Positions 50,451-59,725 are shown, counted from the first letter of the stretch. The stretch is 64,000 nt of DNA from Nocardioides sambongensis (GCF_006494815.1 NZ_CP041091.1:248001-312000), one strand, 5' to 3'. Program-made: numbers and translations. The notes: generated by a model from the sequence alone, not told the origin.

Positions 50451-50469
50451 TAAGCCAATGCTAACCTAA
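50451..50469. promoter_or_regulatory. IdeR/DtxR-like iron box
   Basis: The minus strand reads TTAGGTTAGCATTGGCTTA; its first nine bases match the iron-box consensus TTAGGTTAGSCTAACCTAA exactly and the second half is degenerate. An adjacent TTAGGTCAGGCT (minus strand, ending near 50439) may form a second half site. It lies 53 bases before hmuT, as expected for iron-repressed heme uptake. Confidence 0.7.
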
Positions 50470-50521
50470 TGCAGCGCTCTCGGAGCCCAGCGCACCTGAC
50501 CCAAGATCGGAACCGAACCGC

Positions 50522-51697
50522 GTGTCTTCCCCCTCGACCCTCGTCGGTCGCTCGTCGACGACGAGCCGCCGCTCCGCCCCCGGCCGGTCCCGCCGACTGC
50601 GCACCGCCGCAGCCGTCGTCGCCGGATCGCTCGCGCTGGCCCTGTCCGGCTGCGGCCTGGAGGCGCCCGCCGCCGACGGGACCGGAGGTGCGGAGAACGC
50701 CGGGACGGTGGCACCGCCCTTGGCCGACGTGGACCCGCTGAGCGACGTCCGCGACTGGACCGGGGCCGCGACGGCGGTCACCGATCCCGCAGGGGTGGAC
50801 CCGGTCGCCGAGGCTCCGGCTCCGGACCTCCCGGTCACCGTCACCGACAGTCAGGGCACCGAGGTCACGGTCGACGACGTCAGCCGGATCCTGGCGCTCG
50901 ACGTCTACGGCACGCTGTCCCGCACGGTCTACGAGCTCGGGCTGGGCGACAACCTGGTCGGACGGGACGTCTCCACCCAGTTCGCGCCCGCCGACGAGCT
51001 GCCGCTGGTGACCCAGAACGGCCATGACCTCAACGCGGAGGCGATCCTCGACCTGGACCCGTCGGTGATCCTGACCGACACCTCGCTCGGCCCGTGGGAC
51101 GTCGTGCTGCAGATGCGGGACGCCGGCATCCCGGTCGTGGTGGTCGACAGTCGGCGCGCACTCGACAACGTCACCGAGCTCACCGAGCAGGTCGCCGTTG
51201 CGCTCGGCGTGCCCGACCAGGGCGCTGAGCTGGCCGAACGGATCGAGAACGAGGTCGACCAGGTGGCCCGGCAGATCGCCGAGGTCGCACCGACCGACCA
51301 GACCGAGCAGCTGCGCACGGTCTTCCTCTACGTGCGGGGCCAGGCAGGCGTCTACTACCTGTTCGGTGAGGAGTCGGGCGCCGACGCGCTGATCGAGGCG
51401 CTCGGCCTCTACGACGTCGCCGACGAGATCGACTGGTCCGGGATGAAGCCGGTCACGGACGAGGCGATCGTGGCGGCGCAACCCGAGCTCGTCCTGATGA
51501 TGTCGAAGGGTCTGGACTCCGCGGGCGGCGTCGACGGTCTCCTGGAGCGACTGCCGGCGCTGGCGAACACGCCTGCCGGGGACAACGAGCGGTTCGTCGA
51601 CATGTCGGACGCGGAGATCCTGGGCTACGGGCCCGACACGGCCGACGTCCTCAACGCACTCGCGGTCGCGATCTACGCCCCGGACGCAGTGTCGTGA
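50522..51697 (+). CDS. hmuT: Heme ABC transporter substrate-binding lipoprotein
   Basis: A 391-residue class III binding protein. The signal region ends in a lipobox LSGC (Cys near residue 45, after a long basic start), then a 60-residue Ala/Pro/Asp linker and the binding domain (RILALDVYGTLSRTVYELGLGDNLVGRD, given in two motifs LALDVYGTLSRTV and NLVGRD; DLDPSVILTD; PELVLMMSKGL). Tyr and His residues for heme coordination are probable but not assigned. First gene of a coupled run hmuT-hmuU-hmuV. Confidence 0.92.
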   Translation: MSSPSTLVGRSSTTSRRSAPGRSRRLRTAAAVVAGSLALALSGCGLEAPAADGTGGAENAGTVAPPLADVDPLSDVRDWTGAATAVTDPAGVDPVAEAPAPDLPVTVTDSQGTEVTVDDVSRILALDVYGTLSRTVYELGLGDNLVGRDVSTQFAPADELPLVTQNGHDLNAEAILDLDPSVILTDTSLGPWDVVLQMRDAGIPVVVVDSRRALDNVTELTEQVAVALGVPDQGAELAERIENEVDQVARQIAEVAPTDQTEQLRTVFLYVRGQAGVYYLFGEESGADALIEALGLYDVADEIDWSGMKPVTDEAIVAAQPELVLMMSKGLDSAGGVDGLLERLPALANTPAGDNERFVDMSDAEILGYGPDTADVLNALAVAIYAPDAVS

Positions 51698-52776
51698 CCG
51701 CGGCGGTGACCACGCCGGCCCTCGCCGGCGGCTGGATGCGCGGGATCGCCGCGCGGGTCGGGCTGATCGGCGGACTCACCGTCGCGCTGATCATCGCACT
51801 GCTGGTCAGCGCCGGCGTCGGTCAGCTCTCGATCCCACCGGCCGAGGTGCTCGGCTCGGTGCTGCACCGGATCGGCCTCGACATCGGGCCGATGCCCACC
51901 CACCCGCGCGGCGACGCCACCCTCTGGGAGGTGCGGTTCCCCCGGGTGGTGCTGGCCGCTCTCGTCGGCGCGTCGCTGGCCACCGCCGGCGCCGTGATGC
52001 AGGGCGTCTTCGGCAATCCCCTCGCCGAGCCCGGCGTGGTCGGGGTCTCGTCGGGAGCGGCCGTGGCGGCGGGCGCCGTGATCGTCTTCGACATCGCGCT
52101 GCTCGGCACCTGGACCATCGCCGCGGCCGCGTTCCTCGGTGGTCTGGTCACCACCCTCCTGGTCTATCTGCTCTCCCGCGACGGCGGGCGCACGGAGGTC
52201 GTCACCCTCGTGCTGACCGGCATCGCGCTCAACGCGATGACCAGCGCCGGCCTGGCCTTCCTGCTCTTCCTCGGTGACCAGCAGGCGCGGGAGGAGATCG
52301 TCTTCTGGACGCTCGGCAGCCTCAACGGCACGCGCTGGGCCGCCGTCGCCGTGGTCGCGCCGATCGCGCTGGTCGGGATGGTCGCCGCGCTGATGCTGGC
52401 CCGCCCGCTGGACCTCCTCTCACTCGGCGATCGGGCCGCGCGCCACGTCGGCGTGGACGTCGAGCGCCTGCGCCTGGCCGCGATCGTCGTGGTCGCGCTG
52501 CTGACCGCCGCCGCGGTCAGCTTCTGCGGGACGATCGCGTTCGTCGGGTTGGTGGTCCCGCACCTGATCCGGATGCTCGCCGGCCCCGGCCACCGGATGC
52601 TGATCCCGGCCAGCGCACTCGGCGGTGCGCTGCTGCTGGTCAGCGCCGACCTCTGGGCCCGCACCGCGATCGAGAACGCCGACCTGCCGATCGGCCTGCT
52701 CACCTCGCTGGTCGGCGGCCCGTTCTTCTTCTGGCTGATCCGCCGGTCCCGGCGCAGTGCGGGGGGATGGGCATGA
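51694..52776 (+). CDS. hmuU: Heme ABC transporter permease
   Basis: A 360-residue FecCD-family permease with about ten helices. GAVMQGVFGNPLAEPGVVGVSSGA and GTIAFVGLVVPHLIRMLAGPGHR (read as NPLAEPGVVG and FVGLVVPHLIR) are the family signatures, the latter being the loop touching the ATPase. GTG 51694 overlaps the hmuT stop (GTGA), and its stop overlaps the hmuV ATG. Confidence 0.94.
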   Translation: MTAAVTTPALAGGWMRGIAARVGLIGGLTVALIIALLVSAGVGQLSIPPAEVLGSVLHRIGLDIGPMPTHPRGDATLWEVRFPRVVLAALVGASLATAGAVMQGVFGNPLAEPGVVGVSSGAAVAAGAVIVFDIALLGTWTIAAAAFLGGLVTTLLVYLLSRDGGRTEVVTLVLTGIALNAMTSAGLAFLLFLGDQQAREEIVFWTLGSLNGTRWAAVAVVAPIALVGMVAALMLARPLDLLSLGDRAARHVGVDVERLRLAAIVVVALLTAAAVSFCGTIAFVGLVVPHLIRMLAGPGHRMLIPASALGGALLLVSADLWARTAIENADLPIGLLTSLVGGPFFFWLIRRSRRSAGGWA

Positions 52777-53573
52777 GCACGGTGACGGACGTACCCCTCC
52801 TGGAGGCCCGCGACGCCACGGTGGTGCGCGGCGGCTCCCGGATCCTCGACGGCGTGACCGTCGGGTTCTCGGCCGGCGAGCTGGTCGTGCTGGTGGGCCC
52901 GAACGGCGCCGGGAAGTCGACGCTGCTCGGTGTGCTCGCCGGAGATCTCGACCCCGACGAGGGAACCGCGCTGCTGTCCGGCCGCCGCCTCGACGCCTAC
53001 GGCGCTCGTGACCTGGCCCGGCGTCGAGCGGTGCTGCTGCAGCACCAGGGCCTCGCCTTCGGCTTCCAGGTCAAGGACGTCGTCGCGATGGGCCGCGCTC
53101 CGTGGCACCGGACCGCCGCGGCCGATCGGGACGAGGAGATGGTCGGCGAGGCGATGCGCCGCGCCGAGGTGGTCCCCTTCGCCGAACGGCTCTTCCCGAC
53201 CCTGTCCGGGGGTGAGCAGTCCAGGTCGTCGTTCGCCCGGGTGCTCGCGCAGGACACCCCGATCGTGATGCTCGACGAACCCACCGCGGCGCTGGACATC
53301 CGGCACCAGGAGGCCCTGCTCAGGGTGGCGCGTCAGGAGGCCCGCCAGGGCGCGCTGGTGGTCGTCGTACTGCACGATCTCTCGCTGGCCGCGGCCTACG
53401 CCGACCGGATCTGCCTGTTGGCCGGGGGCCGGTTGCGCGCGGACGGCACGCCGCGCGACGTCCTCGACGACGAGCTGCTCAGCGAGGTCTACCAGCACCC
53501 GGTCCGGGTGATCGACCATGACGGCATCCCGGTGGTGCTGCCTGTCCGGGAAGGACTGCCGTGCGCGCCCTGA
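52773..53573 (+). CDS. hmuV: Heme ABC transporter ATP-binding protein
   Basis: A 266-residue ATPase: Walker A GPNGAGKST, signature LSGGEQSR, Walker B IVMLDEPTA and the switch His in VVLHDLS. The variant SGGEQSRSSFARVLAQ is usual for HmuV. ATG 52773 overlaps the permease stop (ATGA) with GGGGGG six bases before it; an ATG two codons earlier is possible. Its end overlaps the next gene by 13 bases. Confidence 0.94.
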   Translation: MSTVTDVPLLEARDATVVRGGSRILDGVTVGFSAGELVVLVGPNGAGKSTLLGVLAGDLDPDEGTALLSGRRLDAYGARDLARRRAVLLQHQGLAFGFQVKDVVAMGRAPWHRTAAADRDEEMVGEAMRRAEVVPFAERLFPTLSGGEQSRSSFARVLAQDTPIVMLDEPTAALDIRHQEALLRVARQEARQGALVVVVLHDLSLAAAYADRICLLAGGRLRADGTPRDVLDDELLSEVYQHPVRVIDHDGIPVVLPVREGLPCAP

Positions 53574-54679
53574 CCCTGCTCCTCCTCGCCGCGACGCTGA
53601 CCGTCCTCGGCCCGGTGCCCCGAGCCGATGCGGCCGCCCGGATCTCCCTGGCGAACTCGGCCGGCACCGCGGCGATCGACCCGACCTACGCCACCGAGCT
53701 CCGCGTCTCCGGCTCCGGGTTCCAGGCGGTCGAGGGCGGTCACGGAGGCGTCTACGTCTTCTTCGGCACCGTCAGCGGTGGCTGGCGCCCCAGCCAGGGC
53801 GGGGCCACCGGGAGGGACTACTTCTACGTCCCCGACAGCGAGGCCCGGAACAACAACGGCTACCAGCGCTACGTCGCGTTCCCGGGCTCGGACACCGCCG
53901 GCTCCGCGAACGGAGGCACCATGTCGGCCGCCGGCACCTTCTCCACGACGGTCACCGTCCCTGGTGCCGTCTTCAAGGCGGTCGACCGCAACGGCGCCAC
54001 CCGCACCATCGACTGCCGCACCACCACCTGCGGGATCATCACCGTCGGTGCCCACGGCGTGGTCAACGCAAACAACGAGACGTTCACGCCGGTCCGGGTC
54101 ACCGACCTGGTCGATGACGACGAGGCCGGGCCGGGCGAGGACGCGACGACACCGGCCGATCCCGGCGAGGTCGGCACGACCCCCGCCGACGGTGCCGTCG
54201 GGACCGAGCCGGAGAAGGTCAAGCTCGGTCCGGTGAGGCTCGAGGTCGACCGCACCTCGGCGAGGGCCGGCAACGTGCTCTCCTTCACCGCGTCCGGACT
54301 GACCCCGCGGGCCCAGGTCACCGCGATCCTCGACGACGGAGTGGCCGCGAACGGTCCCTTCGTGGTCGGCGACGACGGTCGGCTCGCCGGCGTGGTGGCG
54401 GTGCCGGCGTCGGCGGGCGCCGGCACCCACGAGCTGCGCCTCTACGGTCAGGGCGAGGGGAGCAGGACCCCGACCGTCCGGTTCGCCCTCGCGGCGGCGG
54501 ACGCGGAGGCCGAGCCGATCGAACCGGTGGCGGCGCAGAGCACCGACGACGAGCAGATGACCGCCGCCGAGCTCGCCCCCTGGTTCTTCGGAGTCGCCGC
54601 GGTGGTGTTGCTGCTCGCGCTGGTGCGGCTACTGGTGGCGCGACGGTCGCGCCCGAGGACAGGAGGGGCCGGTGTCTGA
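53561..54679 (+). CDS. Membrane-anchored surface protein of the heme cluster
   Basis: A 372-residue exported protein: signal peptide (MRALTLLLLAATLTVLG, cleavage near DAAA), an immunoglobulin-like or neocarzinostatin-like domain with LRVSGSGFQAVEGGHGGVYVFF, a Cys pair (IDCRTTTCG), an acidic Thr/Pro linker, a second domain (VDRTSARAGNVLSFTASGL), and a C-terminal helix (WFFGVAAVVLLLALVRLLV) with a basic tail. I see no HtaA domain, but the first domain is shared with the HtaA protein at 56173. It overlaps hmuV and probably helps in heme capture at the envelope (inference). Confidence 0.75.
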   Translation: MRALTLLLLAATLTVLGPVPRADAAARISLANSAGTAAIDPTYATELRVSGSGFQAVEGGHGGVYVFFGTVSGGWRPSQGGATGRDYFYVPDSEARNNNGYQRYVAFPGSDTAGSANGGTMSAAGTFSTTVTVPGAVFKAVDRNGATRTIDCRTTTCGIITVGAHGVVNANNETFTPVRVTDLVDDDEAGPGEDATTPADPGEVGTTPADGAVGTEPEKVKLGPVRLEVDRTSARAGNVLSFTASGLTPRAQVTAILDDGVAANGPFVVGDDGRLAGVVAVPASAGAGTHELRLYGQGEGSRTPTVRFALAAADAEAEPIEPVAAQSTDDEQMTAAELAPWFFGVAAVVLLLALVRLLVARRSRPRTGGAGV

Positions 54680-56096
54680 GCCGACCGCGCGGCGGGCGGT
54701 CGCCGTGCTCCTCGCCGTCCTCGGACTGGTGCTGACCCTCGTCGGACTCGGCTCCGCGGTGGTCGCGCCGGCCGGTGCCGAGGAGCCGAGCGCGGCGGCC
54801 GACACGTCGGCGCCGACCAGCGGGGCGACCAGCGGGTCGCCCGCCGAGTCGACCGTCCCCAGCGCCGACCCGACGGACGTCCCCACCCACGACCCGACGG
54901 AGGGACCGACCGACCCCGGCACCGTCCCGACGGACGGGACGACGGGACCCACCGCGCTGCCCACCGACCCGACCACCGACCCCGGGACCACGGTCGCCGT
55001 CGACGACGCCGAGCTCCGCTGGGGCATCAACCTGGAGTCCAACACAGCGGCGTACGCACCGGGCACCTACAACTTCTTCTCGGCGGGTCGGATCGCCGAC
55101 CCCGGCAAGGGCGGGCAGCAGCTGCCGCGCCGGCAGTGGCGGCAGAGCTCCGGGGACGTCCGGGTCGAGAAGTGGTCGACGCGGACCAGCGGCTGGCGCG
55201 CTGCGACCTGGTCCGGCCTGCGCCAGGACCTCTCCGGGGGGAGCCTGAGCGTCGGGGAGGACAGCGGACACACGTTCGTCTTCTCCGGCGGTGTCGGCGA
55301 GGTCGACACGTCCGCCGGAACCGCGAGGATCGCCTGGGAGGGCGACGTCACCGTCCTCTACTACTCGGGCTACTCGTTCTTCTACCTCTCCGCTCCCGTC
55401 CTGGAGGTGGCCGGCGGTCGCGGCACGATCACTGCGGAGCTGAGCGGCTTCGCGTCCTCGCTCGAGGACCAGACGAAGTGGGAGGCGGTCCCGGCGCAGC
55501 GGGTCCGCATCGCGACCCTCCCCGCGGTGGAGGTGACCGGCGACGGGTTCTCCGTCGAGCCCGCCTACGCAGGGGTCCGGGTCAGCCTCACCCAGGGGAC
55601 GCAGGTCACCGACGTCGCCGGATGGGGCGCCTTCCCGCAGGCGTTCGTGAGCTACATGGAGCGTCTCGGCACCGGTGCCTTCTGGTACTCCTCCGGAGGC
55701 GCTGCCGACTCGCGCAAGGCGGCACGCCCGGTGACCGTCTCCTTCGACGCCGCGACCGCCGTGCAGCCCACCCCCACCGTCGAGCCCACCGACACCCCGA
55801 CCGTGGAGAACACCGCCCCGACACCACCGATCCCCTCCGCGAATAACGCGCCGGGGCCGGCCGCCGACCCGCTCGCTCCCGGGCAGCCCGCGCCACCGGT
55901 CGCCGGCGTACCGGGGGAGAGCAGCGACCTCCTGCTCGCCGGCGCTCGCCCGGTGACACCGGTCGCCCTCACCGCCGCCGGTACGACGCCGGCAGGACCT
56001 GTCGGCGAGAACGCCTGGATGTGGTGGGGCGGAGGTCTGCTCCTCCTCGCCGCCGCCGGACTGCTCCTGCTGCCACCAGCCGGCTCACGCCGCTGA
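54672..56096 (+). CDS. HtaA-domain heme-binding surface protein, membrane anchored
   Basis: A 474-residue protein with signal peptide, a long Thr/Pro/Asp linker, then an HtaA domain from about residue 113: LRWGINLESNTAAYAPGTYNFFSAG in outline, GHTFVFSGGVGEVD, and YYSGYSFFYLSAPVLEV followed by GTITAELSGF. Tyr and His residues of this domain bind heme in C. diphtheriae HtaA/HtaB. A Pro-rich region and a C-terminal helix (MWWGGGLLLLAAAGLLLL) follow. AGGAGGGG precedes GTG 54672, which overlaps the previous stop. It should pass heme towards HmuT. Confidence 0.85.
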   Translation: MSEPTARRAVAVLLAVLGLVLTLVGLGSAVVAPAGAEEPSAAADTSAPTSGATSGSPAESTVPSADPTDVPTHDPTEGPTDPGTVPTDGTTGPTALPTDPTTDPGTTVAVDDAELRWGINLESNTAAYAPGTYNFFSAGRIADPGKGGQQLPRRQWRQSSGDVRVEKWSTRTSGWRAATWSGLRQDLSGGSLSVGEDSGHTFVFSGGVGEVDTSAGTARIAWEGDVTVLYYSGYSFFYLSAPVLEVAGGRGTITAELSGFASSLEDQTKWEAVPAQRVRIATLPAVEVTGDGFSVEPAYAGVRVSLTQGTQVTDVAGWGAFPQAFVSYMERLGTGAFWYSSGGAADSRKAARPVTVSFDAATAVQPTPTVEPTDTPTVENTAPTPPIPSANNAPGPAADPLAPGQPAPPVAGVPGESSDLLLAGARPVTPVALTAAGTTPAGPVGENAWMWWGGGLLLLAAAGLLLLPPAGSRR

Positions 56097-56172
56097 CCCG
56101 ACCTGTTCCACCCCGCCGGGGCACCGCCCCACACCCATCTCTCGGGACCCACCACAGAAGGGAAACACCCCC

Positions 56173-57558
56173 ATGACCACCACGACGATCGGCCGGCGCA
56201 CGCTCCAGCGCGCGCTGGCCACGACCACTGCGGCCGGCGTCGCGGCGGCCGGCTTCGCGCTGCTGCCGAGTGCGCCCGCGCAGGCCGCCGACGGTGAGCT
56301 GACCTTCGCCTGGGAGATCTCCCAGCAGTTCGACGACCACCTGAGCACCCACACGCTGGCCGGCGGAGCGACCGAGGCCGAGGACGGGGTGGTCACCTTC
56401 GGTGGTGGCGAGGGCAGCTTCGACACCGAGTCCGGAGCGACGGAGGTCGCCTACCAGGGATCGGTCCAAGGGGCGTTCGGGTTCGGCGGCACCACGCTCT
56501 ACCAGGTCACCATCGCGGAGCCCGTGGTGACCGTGGACGGCGACGGCAACGGCCAGATCTCGGCCGTCGTCTCGGCCTCCAACGCGGCGTCGGGGGGCAA
56601 CCCTGCGGCCAGCACCGAGCCCGCCCGGGTGCTGGTGACCACCTTCGACGCCGAGGCGGCCGACTGGGCCGTCGCCGACGGCATCGGCTCCCTGACGGCC
56701 GTCCCGCACTGGGACGGGGTACTGCCCGAGGGCGCGGAGTCCACGGCGCTCGGCATCACCAGCGGCAAGCCGGTCGGCGGACGCTCGTTCGCGCCGTCCT
56801 TCCTGGGCCAGATCACCTCGGGCGTGCGGGCGCACTTCTACGCGAGCGCCGAGGACCAGCCGAAGAAGGCTCCGTCGCCGTTCGTGATGACGGCCGCGGT
56901 CGCCGCCGAGCCGACGATCGAGGCCGGCACCTCGGTCTCCGGCAACCAGCTCATCGTCGACATCTCCGGCTCCGGCTTCACCGCCGTGACCAACCCGGGC
57001 GACGCCGGTGTCTATGTCGGCCTCGCCGAGGCCGGCGGGATGCCCGACACCGGCAGCTTCGAGGACCAGGACGCGTTCGCGGCGGCCGACTGGATCATGC
57101 CGGCGCGGATGCCGGAGGGCAGCTTCACCAGCAGTCTGACCGTCGCCCGCGGCAAGCTGGACCCGCGCAAGGACTACGCGGTCTACACCTGGCAGGCGCA
57201 CGCCCACTCCAACACCACCCAGGACACCGAGACCGCGGTCGAGATCGACTGGCGTGCCCTCGGGTTCCCGCAGAAGGCCCGTGCCGTGGCCAAGGTGAAG
57301 GCGCCGACCACGAAGAAGGCCGGCAAGGTCTCGCTCACCGTCAACGGTGGCCGTCTGGTCCCGACCGGGAAGGTGAAGGTCGCCTACAAGTCGAAGGGCA
57401 AGAAGGCCTGGACCCGGACCCGGAGCCTGCGCAAGGGCCAGACCGCCGTGATGCTGCCGCGCTCGAAGAAGGGCAAGGCCCGCCTGGTCGTCACCTACTG
57501 GGGTGACGACGCCTTCAAGCGCGCGGTGGTGAAGCGGACCATCCGGATCAAGCGCTGA
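56173..57558 (+). CDS. HtaA-domain secreted heme-binding protein
   Basis: A 461-residue secreted protein without a C-terminal helix. The signal peptide starts with RRTLQRALA and is cleaved near AQAA. An HtaA domain (LTFAWEISQQFDDHLSTHTLAGG, FGGGEGSFDTESG, VDGDGNGQISAVVSA) is followed by a domain with LIVDISGSGFTAVTNPGDAGVYVGLA, matching the first domain of the protein at 53561, and by a very Lys-rich Ig-like module (TVNGGRLVPTGKVKVAYKSK). The basic tail could bind cell-wall polymers. AAGGGAAAC precedes the ATG. Likely a released or wall-bound hemophore. Confidence 0.83.
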   Translation: MTTTTIGRRTLQRALATTTAAGVAAAGFALLPSAPAQAADGELTFAWEISQQFDDHLSTHTLAGGATEAEDGVVTFGGGEGSFDTESGATEVAYQGSVQGAFGFGGTTLYQVTIAEPVVTVDGDGNGQISAVVSASNAASGGNPAASTEPARVLVTTFDAEAADWAVADGIGSLTAVPHWDGVLPEGAESTALGITSGKPVGGRSFAPSFLGQITSGVRAHFYASAEDQPKKAPSPFVMTAAVAAEPTIEAGTSVSGNQLIVDISGSGFTAVTNPGDAGVYVGLAEAGGMPDTGSFEDQDAFAAADWIMPARMPEGSFTSSLTVARGKLDPRKDYAVYTWQAHAHSNTTQDTETAVEIDWRALGFPQKARAVAKVKAPTTKKAGKVSLTVNGGRLVPTGKVKVAYKSKGKKAWTRTRSLRKGQTAVMLPRSKKGKARLVVTYWGDDAFKRAVVKRTIRIKR

Positions 57559-57563
57559 CCCCC

Positions 57564-57589
57564 GCCGGGTGGGGTCGCACCCACCCGGC
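57564..57589. terminator. Bidirectional terminator after the heme cluster
   Basis: GCCGGGTGGG pairs with CCCACCCGGC over GTCGCA, a perfect 10-base-pair stem six bases after the HtaA gene and before the convergent tetR. Confidence 0.8.
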
Positions 57590-57617
57590 TCAGCTTGCCT
57601 CCGGGCTCAGCCTGGAG

Positions 57618-58195
57618 TCAGGTCGTGACGGGGCCCTCGGCGCCGACCGCCCGCAGCACGAACTCCTCGATCGTGGCGGGCGGGAGGTGCCGGGGCTCAG
57701 GCACGCATGGATCAGGGAGAGCGTCGCATCGATGTCGTCGACCCGGAAGACCCCGCTGTCGCGACCGGTGGTCACGATGGCCCGCAGCACGTCCTCGACC
57801 GCGGTGATGTGGTCGCGGATCTCCAGCCGGGCGGTCTCCGAGAGACTCCCGGCCATCGCCGGCCCGAGTCCCATGTGGAACTTCTCCCCGGCGGCCAGGT
57901 GGTGTCGGACGTAGGTGCGCAACATCGCCTCGGGGTCCTCGGTCGGCTCCAGTGCGGCGCGCAGCTCGTCGACGTAGCTGGCCGTCTCGTGGGTGGCGAA
58001 CGCCACCAGCACCGACTCGGTGTCCGCGAAGTGGTGGTAGATCGCGGTCCGACCGATGCCTGCCCGCTCTGCGATCGCGGACATGCTGATCGCGTCGAAG
58101 CTCTTCTCACCCATCAGCTCGGCGAACGCGTCGAAGACGCTGGCCCGCACCAGTGACCGGTGGTCGGCCAACGAGCTCCCGAGGATCTTCGGCAT
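57618..58195 (-). CDS. TetR family regulator (frameshift near C terminus)
   Basis: About 192 residues when repaired. The helix-turn-helix is ISMSAIAERAGIGRTAIYHHF; the C-terminal helices contain KFHMGLGPAM with His and Met residues. After IHACLSP the written frame turns to low-complexity Arg/Ser; one more G in GGGG 57692-57695 gives RHLPPATIEEFVLRAVGAEG and a stop at 57618-57620. It is convergent with the heme cluster and separated by a terminator. It could bind the GACA-N3-TGTC sites at hmuO, but nothing in the sequence proves that. Confidence 0.83.
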
Positions 58196-58201
58196 CCGAC
58201 C

Positions 58202-58207
58202 AGGATA
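58202..58207 (-). promoter_or_regulatory. Candidate -10 of tetR
   Basis: TATCCT, six bases, ATG 58195; no ribosome binding site. Confidence 0.5.
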
Positions 58208-58294
58208 GTCAGCGCTCGATCATCGCGCGCACCGATCGGTCGCCGACCCGCCGGCACCCCGACCCCGCCGCAGTCAGGGCCGACGGCGCGCGGG

Positions 58295-59098
58295 TCATAT
58301 CCGCGGCACCACCTGGCTGAGCAGCCCGCCCATCCGGGTGGCCGCTGCGCGGCCGGCCTCCAGCACCTCGGCGTGGTTGAGCGGCTCCCCGGTGATCCCG
58401 GCGGCCAGGTTGGTGACCAGGCTGATCCCGAGGATCTCCATCCCGGCCTCGCGGGCCGCGATCGCCTCCAGGGTGGTGCTCATGCCCACCAGCTGGCCGC
58501 CGATGGCGCGGACCATGCCGATCTCCGCGGGCGTCTCGTAGTGCGGCCCGGGGAACTGCACGTAGACGCCCTCGTCGAGGGTCGGATCGACCTCGCGGCA
58601 CAGGTCGCGCAGCCGAGCGGAGTAGAGGTCGGTGAGGTCGACGAAGTCGGCGCCGACGATGGGGGAGCGGCCGGTGAGGTTGATGTGGTCGCTGATCAGC
58701 ACCGGCTGGCCGGGGCTCCAGGTCTCCTTCAGGCCCCCGCAGCCGTTGGTCAGCACGATCGCGCGGCATCCGGCGGCGGCCGCGGTGCGCACGCCGTGCA
58801 CCACCGCCTCGACGCCCTTGCCCTCGTAGTAGTGGGTCCGGCTGAGGAAGACCAGGAGCTGGCGGTCCCCGGCGGCGACCGACCGGATCTTCCCGCTGTG
58901 CCCGGCCACCGCGGCCGCGCTGAAGCCCGGCAGCTCGGTGGTGTCGATCTCCGCGGTCGGCGTGCCCAGGGCGTCGACCGCCGGGAGCCACCCCGAGCCG
59001 AGCACCAGCGCGACGTCGTGGCGGGCGACGCCGGTCAGCTCGGCGAGGCGGGCGGCGGCCTGGTCGGCCAGGGCGTACGGCGTGGGCTGCTCGGTCAC
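58295..59098 (-). CDS. punA: Purine nucleoside phosphorylase
   Basis: A 267-residue trimeric-type PNP cleaving inosine, guanosine and their deoxy forms with phosphate. Motifs: VLGSGW near the start, GHSGKI, RTHYYEG for phosphate, [26 protein letters not shown] and TNLAAG with the base-contacting Asn. Corresponds to Rv3307 of M. tuberculosis. It uses inosine from adenosine deaminase and yields (deoxy)ribose 1-phosphate for the mutase. GTG 59098 follows TAGGCT by six bases. Confidence 0.95.
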   Translation of the reverse strand: MTEQPTPYALADQAAARLAELTGVARHDVALVLGSGWLPAVDALGTPTAEIDTTELPGFSAAAVAGHSGKIRSVAAGDRQLLVFLSRTHYYEGKGVEAVVHGVRTAAAAGCRAIVLTNGCGGLKETWSPGQPVLISDHINLTGRSPIVGADFVDLTDLYSARLRDLCREVDPTLDEGVYVQFPGPHYETPAEIGMVRAIGGQLVGMSTTLEAIAAREAGMEILGISLVTNLAAGITGEPLNHAEVLEAGRAAATRMGGLLSQVVPRI

Positions 59099-59104
59099 GG
59101 AGCG

Positions 59105-59110
59105 AGCCTA
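59105..59110 (-). promoter_or_regulatory. Candidate -10 of purine nucleoside phosphorylase
   Basis: TAGGCT, six bases, GTG start: the same hexamer and gap as at the amidohydrolase and lipoamide dehydrogenase genes. Confidence 0.6.
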
Positions 59111-59148
59111 GGACACCCGGACGGGCGCCGCGTCGCCCCCGGGCGGGG

Positions 59149-59601
59149 TCACAGACCGGTGGAGCGGCAGTCCCGCCGGCGGAGGGCGGCGACGTAGTCG
59201 GCCGGGGCGTCGGCGGCCTCGGCCGCGTTGGCCAGCACCCCGAGGTAGGAGGCCGACGGCAGGCCGCCCTCGTAGGCGTCGAGGACGTAGGTCCACGCCA
59301 CCACCTCGCCGGTGAGGGTGGAGAGGCGCACCTTCGTCCGGCGGTAGAGGCCGGAGTCGGCGGACTCCCACTGGTCCAGCGCGACGGCGTCGGCGGGGGT
59401 GACGTCGTACACGGCGACGAAGACCTGCTCGATCGGGTCGGGGACGATCGTGGCCAGCGCGCCGTCCCAGCCGTGCTCCTCGCCGCCGAAGGTGAGCCGC
59501 CACCCGGTCAGCCAGCCGGTGGTCTGCAGCGGGGAGTGCGGGCACCGCTCGCCCATCCGGGCGGGATCCAGGTTGGTCCCGTAGGCGGCGTAGGCGGTCA
59601 C
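59149..59601 (-). CDS. Gamma-glutamylcyclotransferase-like protein
   Basis: A 150-residue protein of the GGCT fold. It begins TAYAAYGTNLDPARM, the fold's first strand and YGSN-type loop, and the catalytic Glu is probably in DQWESADSGLYRR. Related enzymes release 5-oxoproline from gamma-glutamyl compounds; the substrate is not known. GTG 59601 is preferred because TACCCT lies seven bases upstream; ATG 59622 would add seven residues but has no ribosome binding site. Confidence 0.78.
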   Translation of the reverse strand: MTAYAAYGTNLDPARMGERCPHSPLQTTGWLTGWRLTFGGEEHGWDGALATIVPDPIEQVFVAVYDVTPADAVALDQWESADSGLYRRTKVRLSTLTGEVVAWTYVLDAYEGGLPSASYLGVLANAAEAADAPADYVAALRRRDCRSTGL

Positions 59602-59608
59602 GCACGCC

Positions 59609-59614
59609 AGGGTA
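59609..59614 (-). promoter_or_regulatory. Candidate -10 of the cyclotransferase-like gene
   Basis: TACCCT, seven bases, GTG 59601. It would exclude the upstream in-frame ATG from the message. Confidence 0.4.
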
Positions 59615-59725
59615 GTGGTCATGGTCCGGGCGCGGTGGAGGCCCTCGGCGAGGGGTTGGTCACGCCGCCGCGCCGGAGCCGGTGAGATGGATCTCCCCGA
59701 CAGGCGCCGTCCGGCCCGGGGCAAC

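Noticed and set aside
53561..57558. Sortase-anchored (LPxTG) surface proteins
   Set aside because: The C termini have helices and basic tails but no LPxTG motif, and no sortase gene is in the window.
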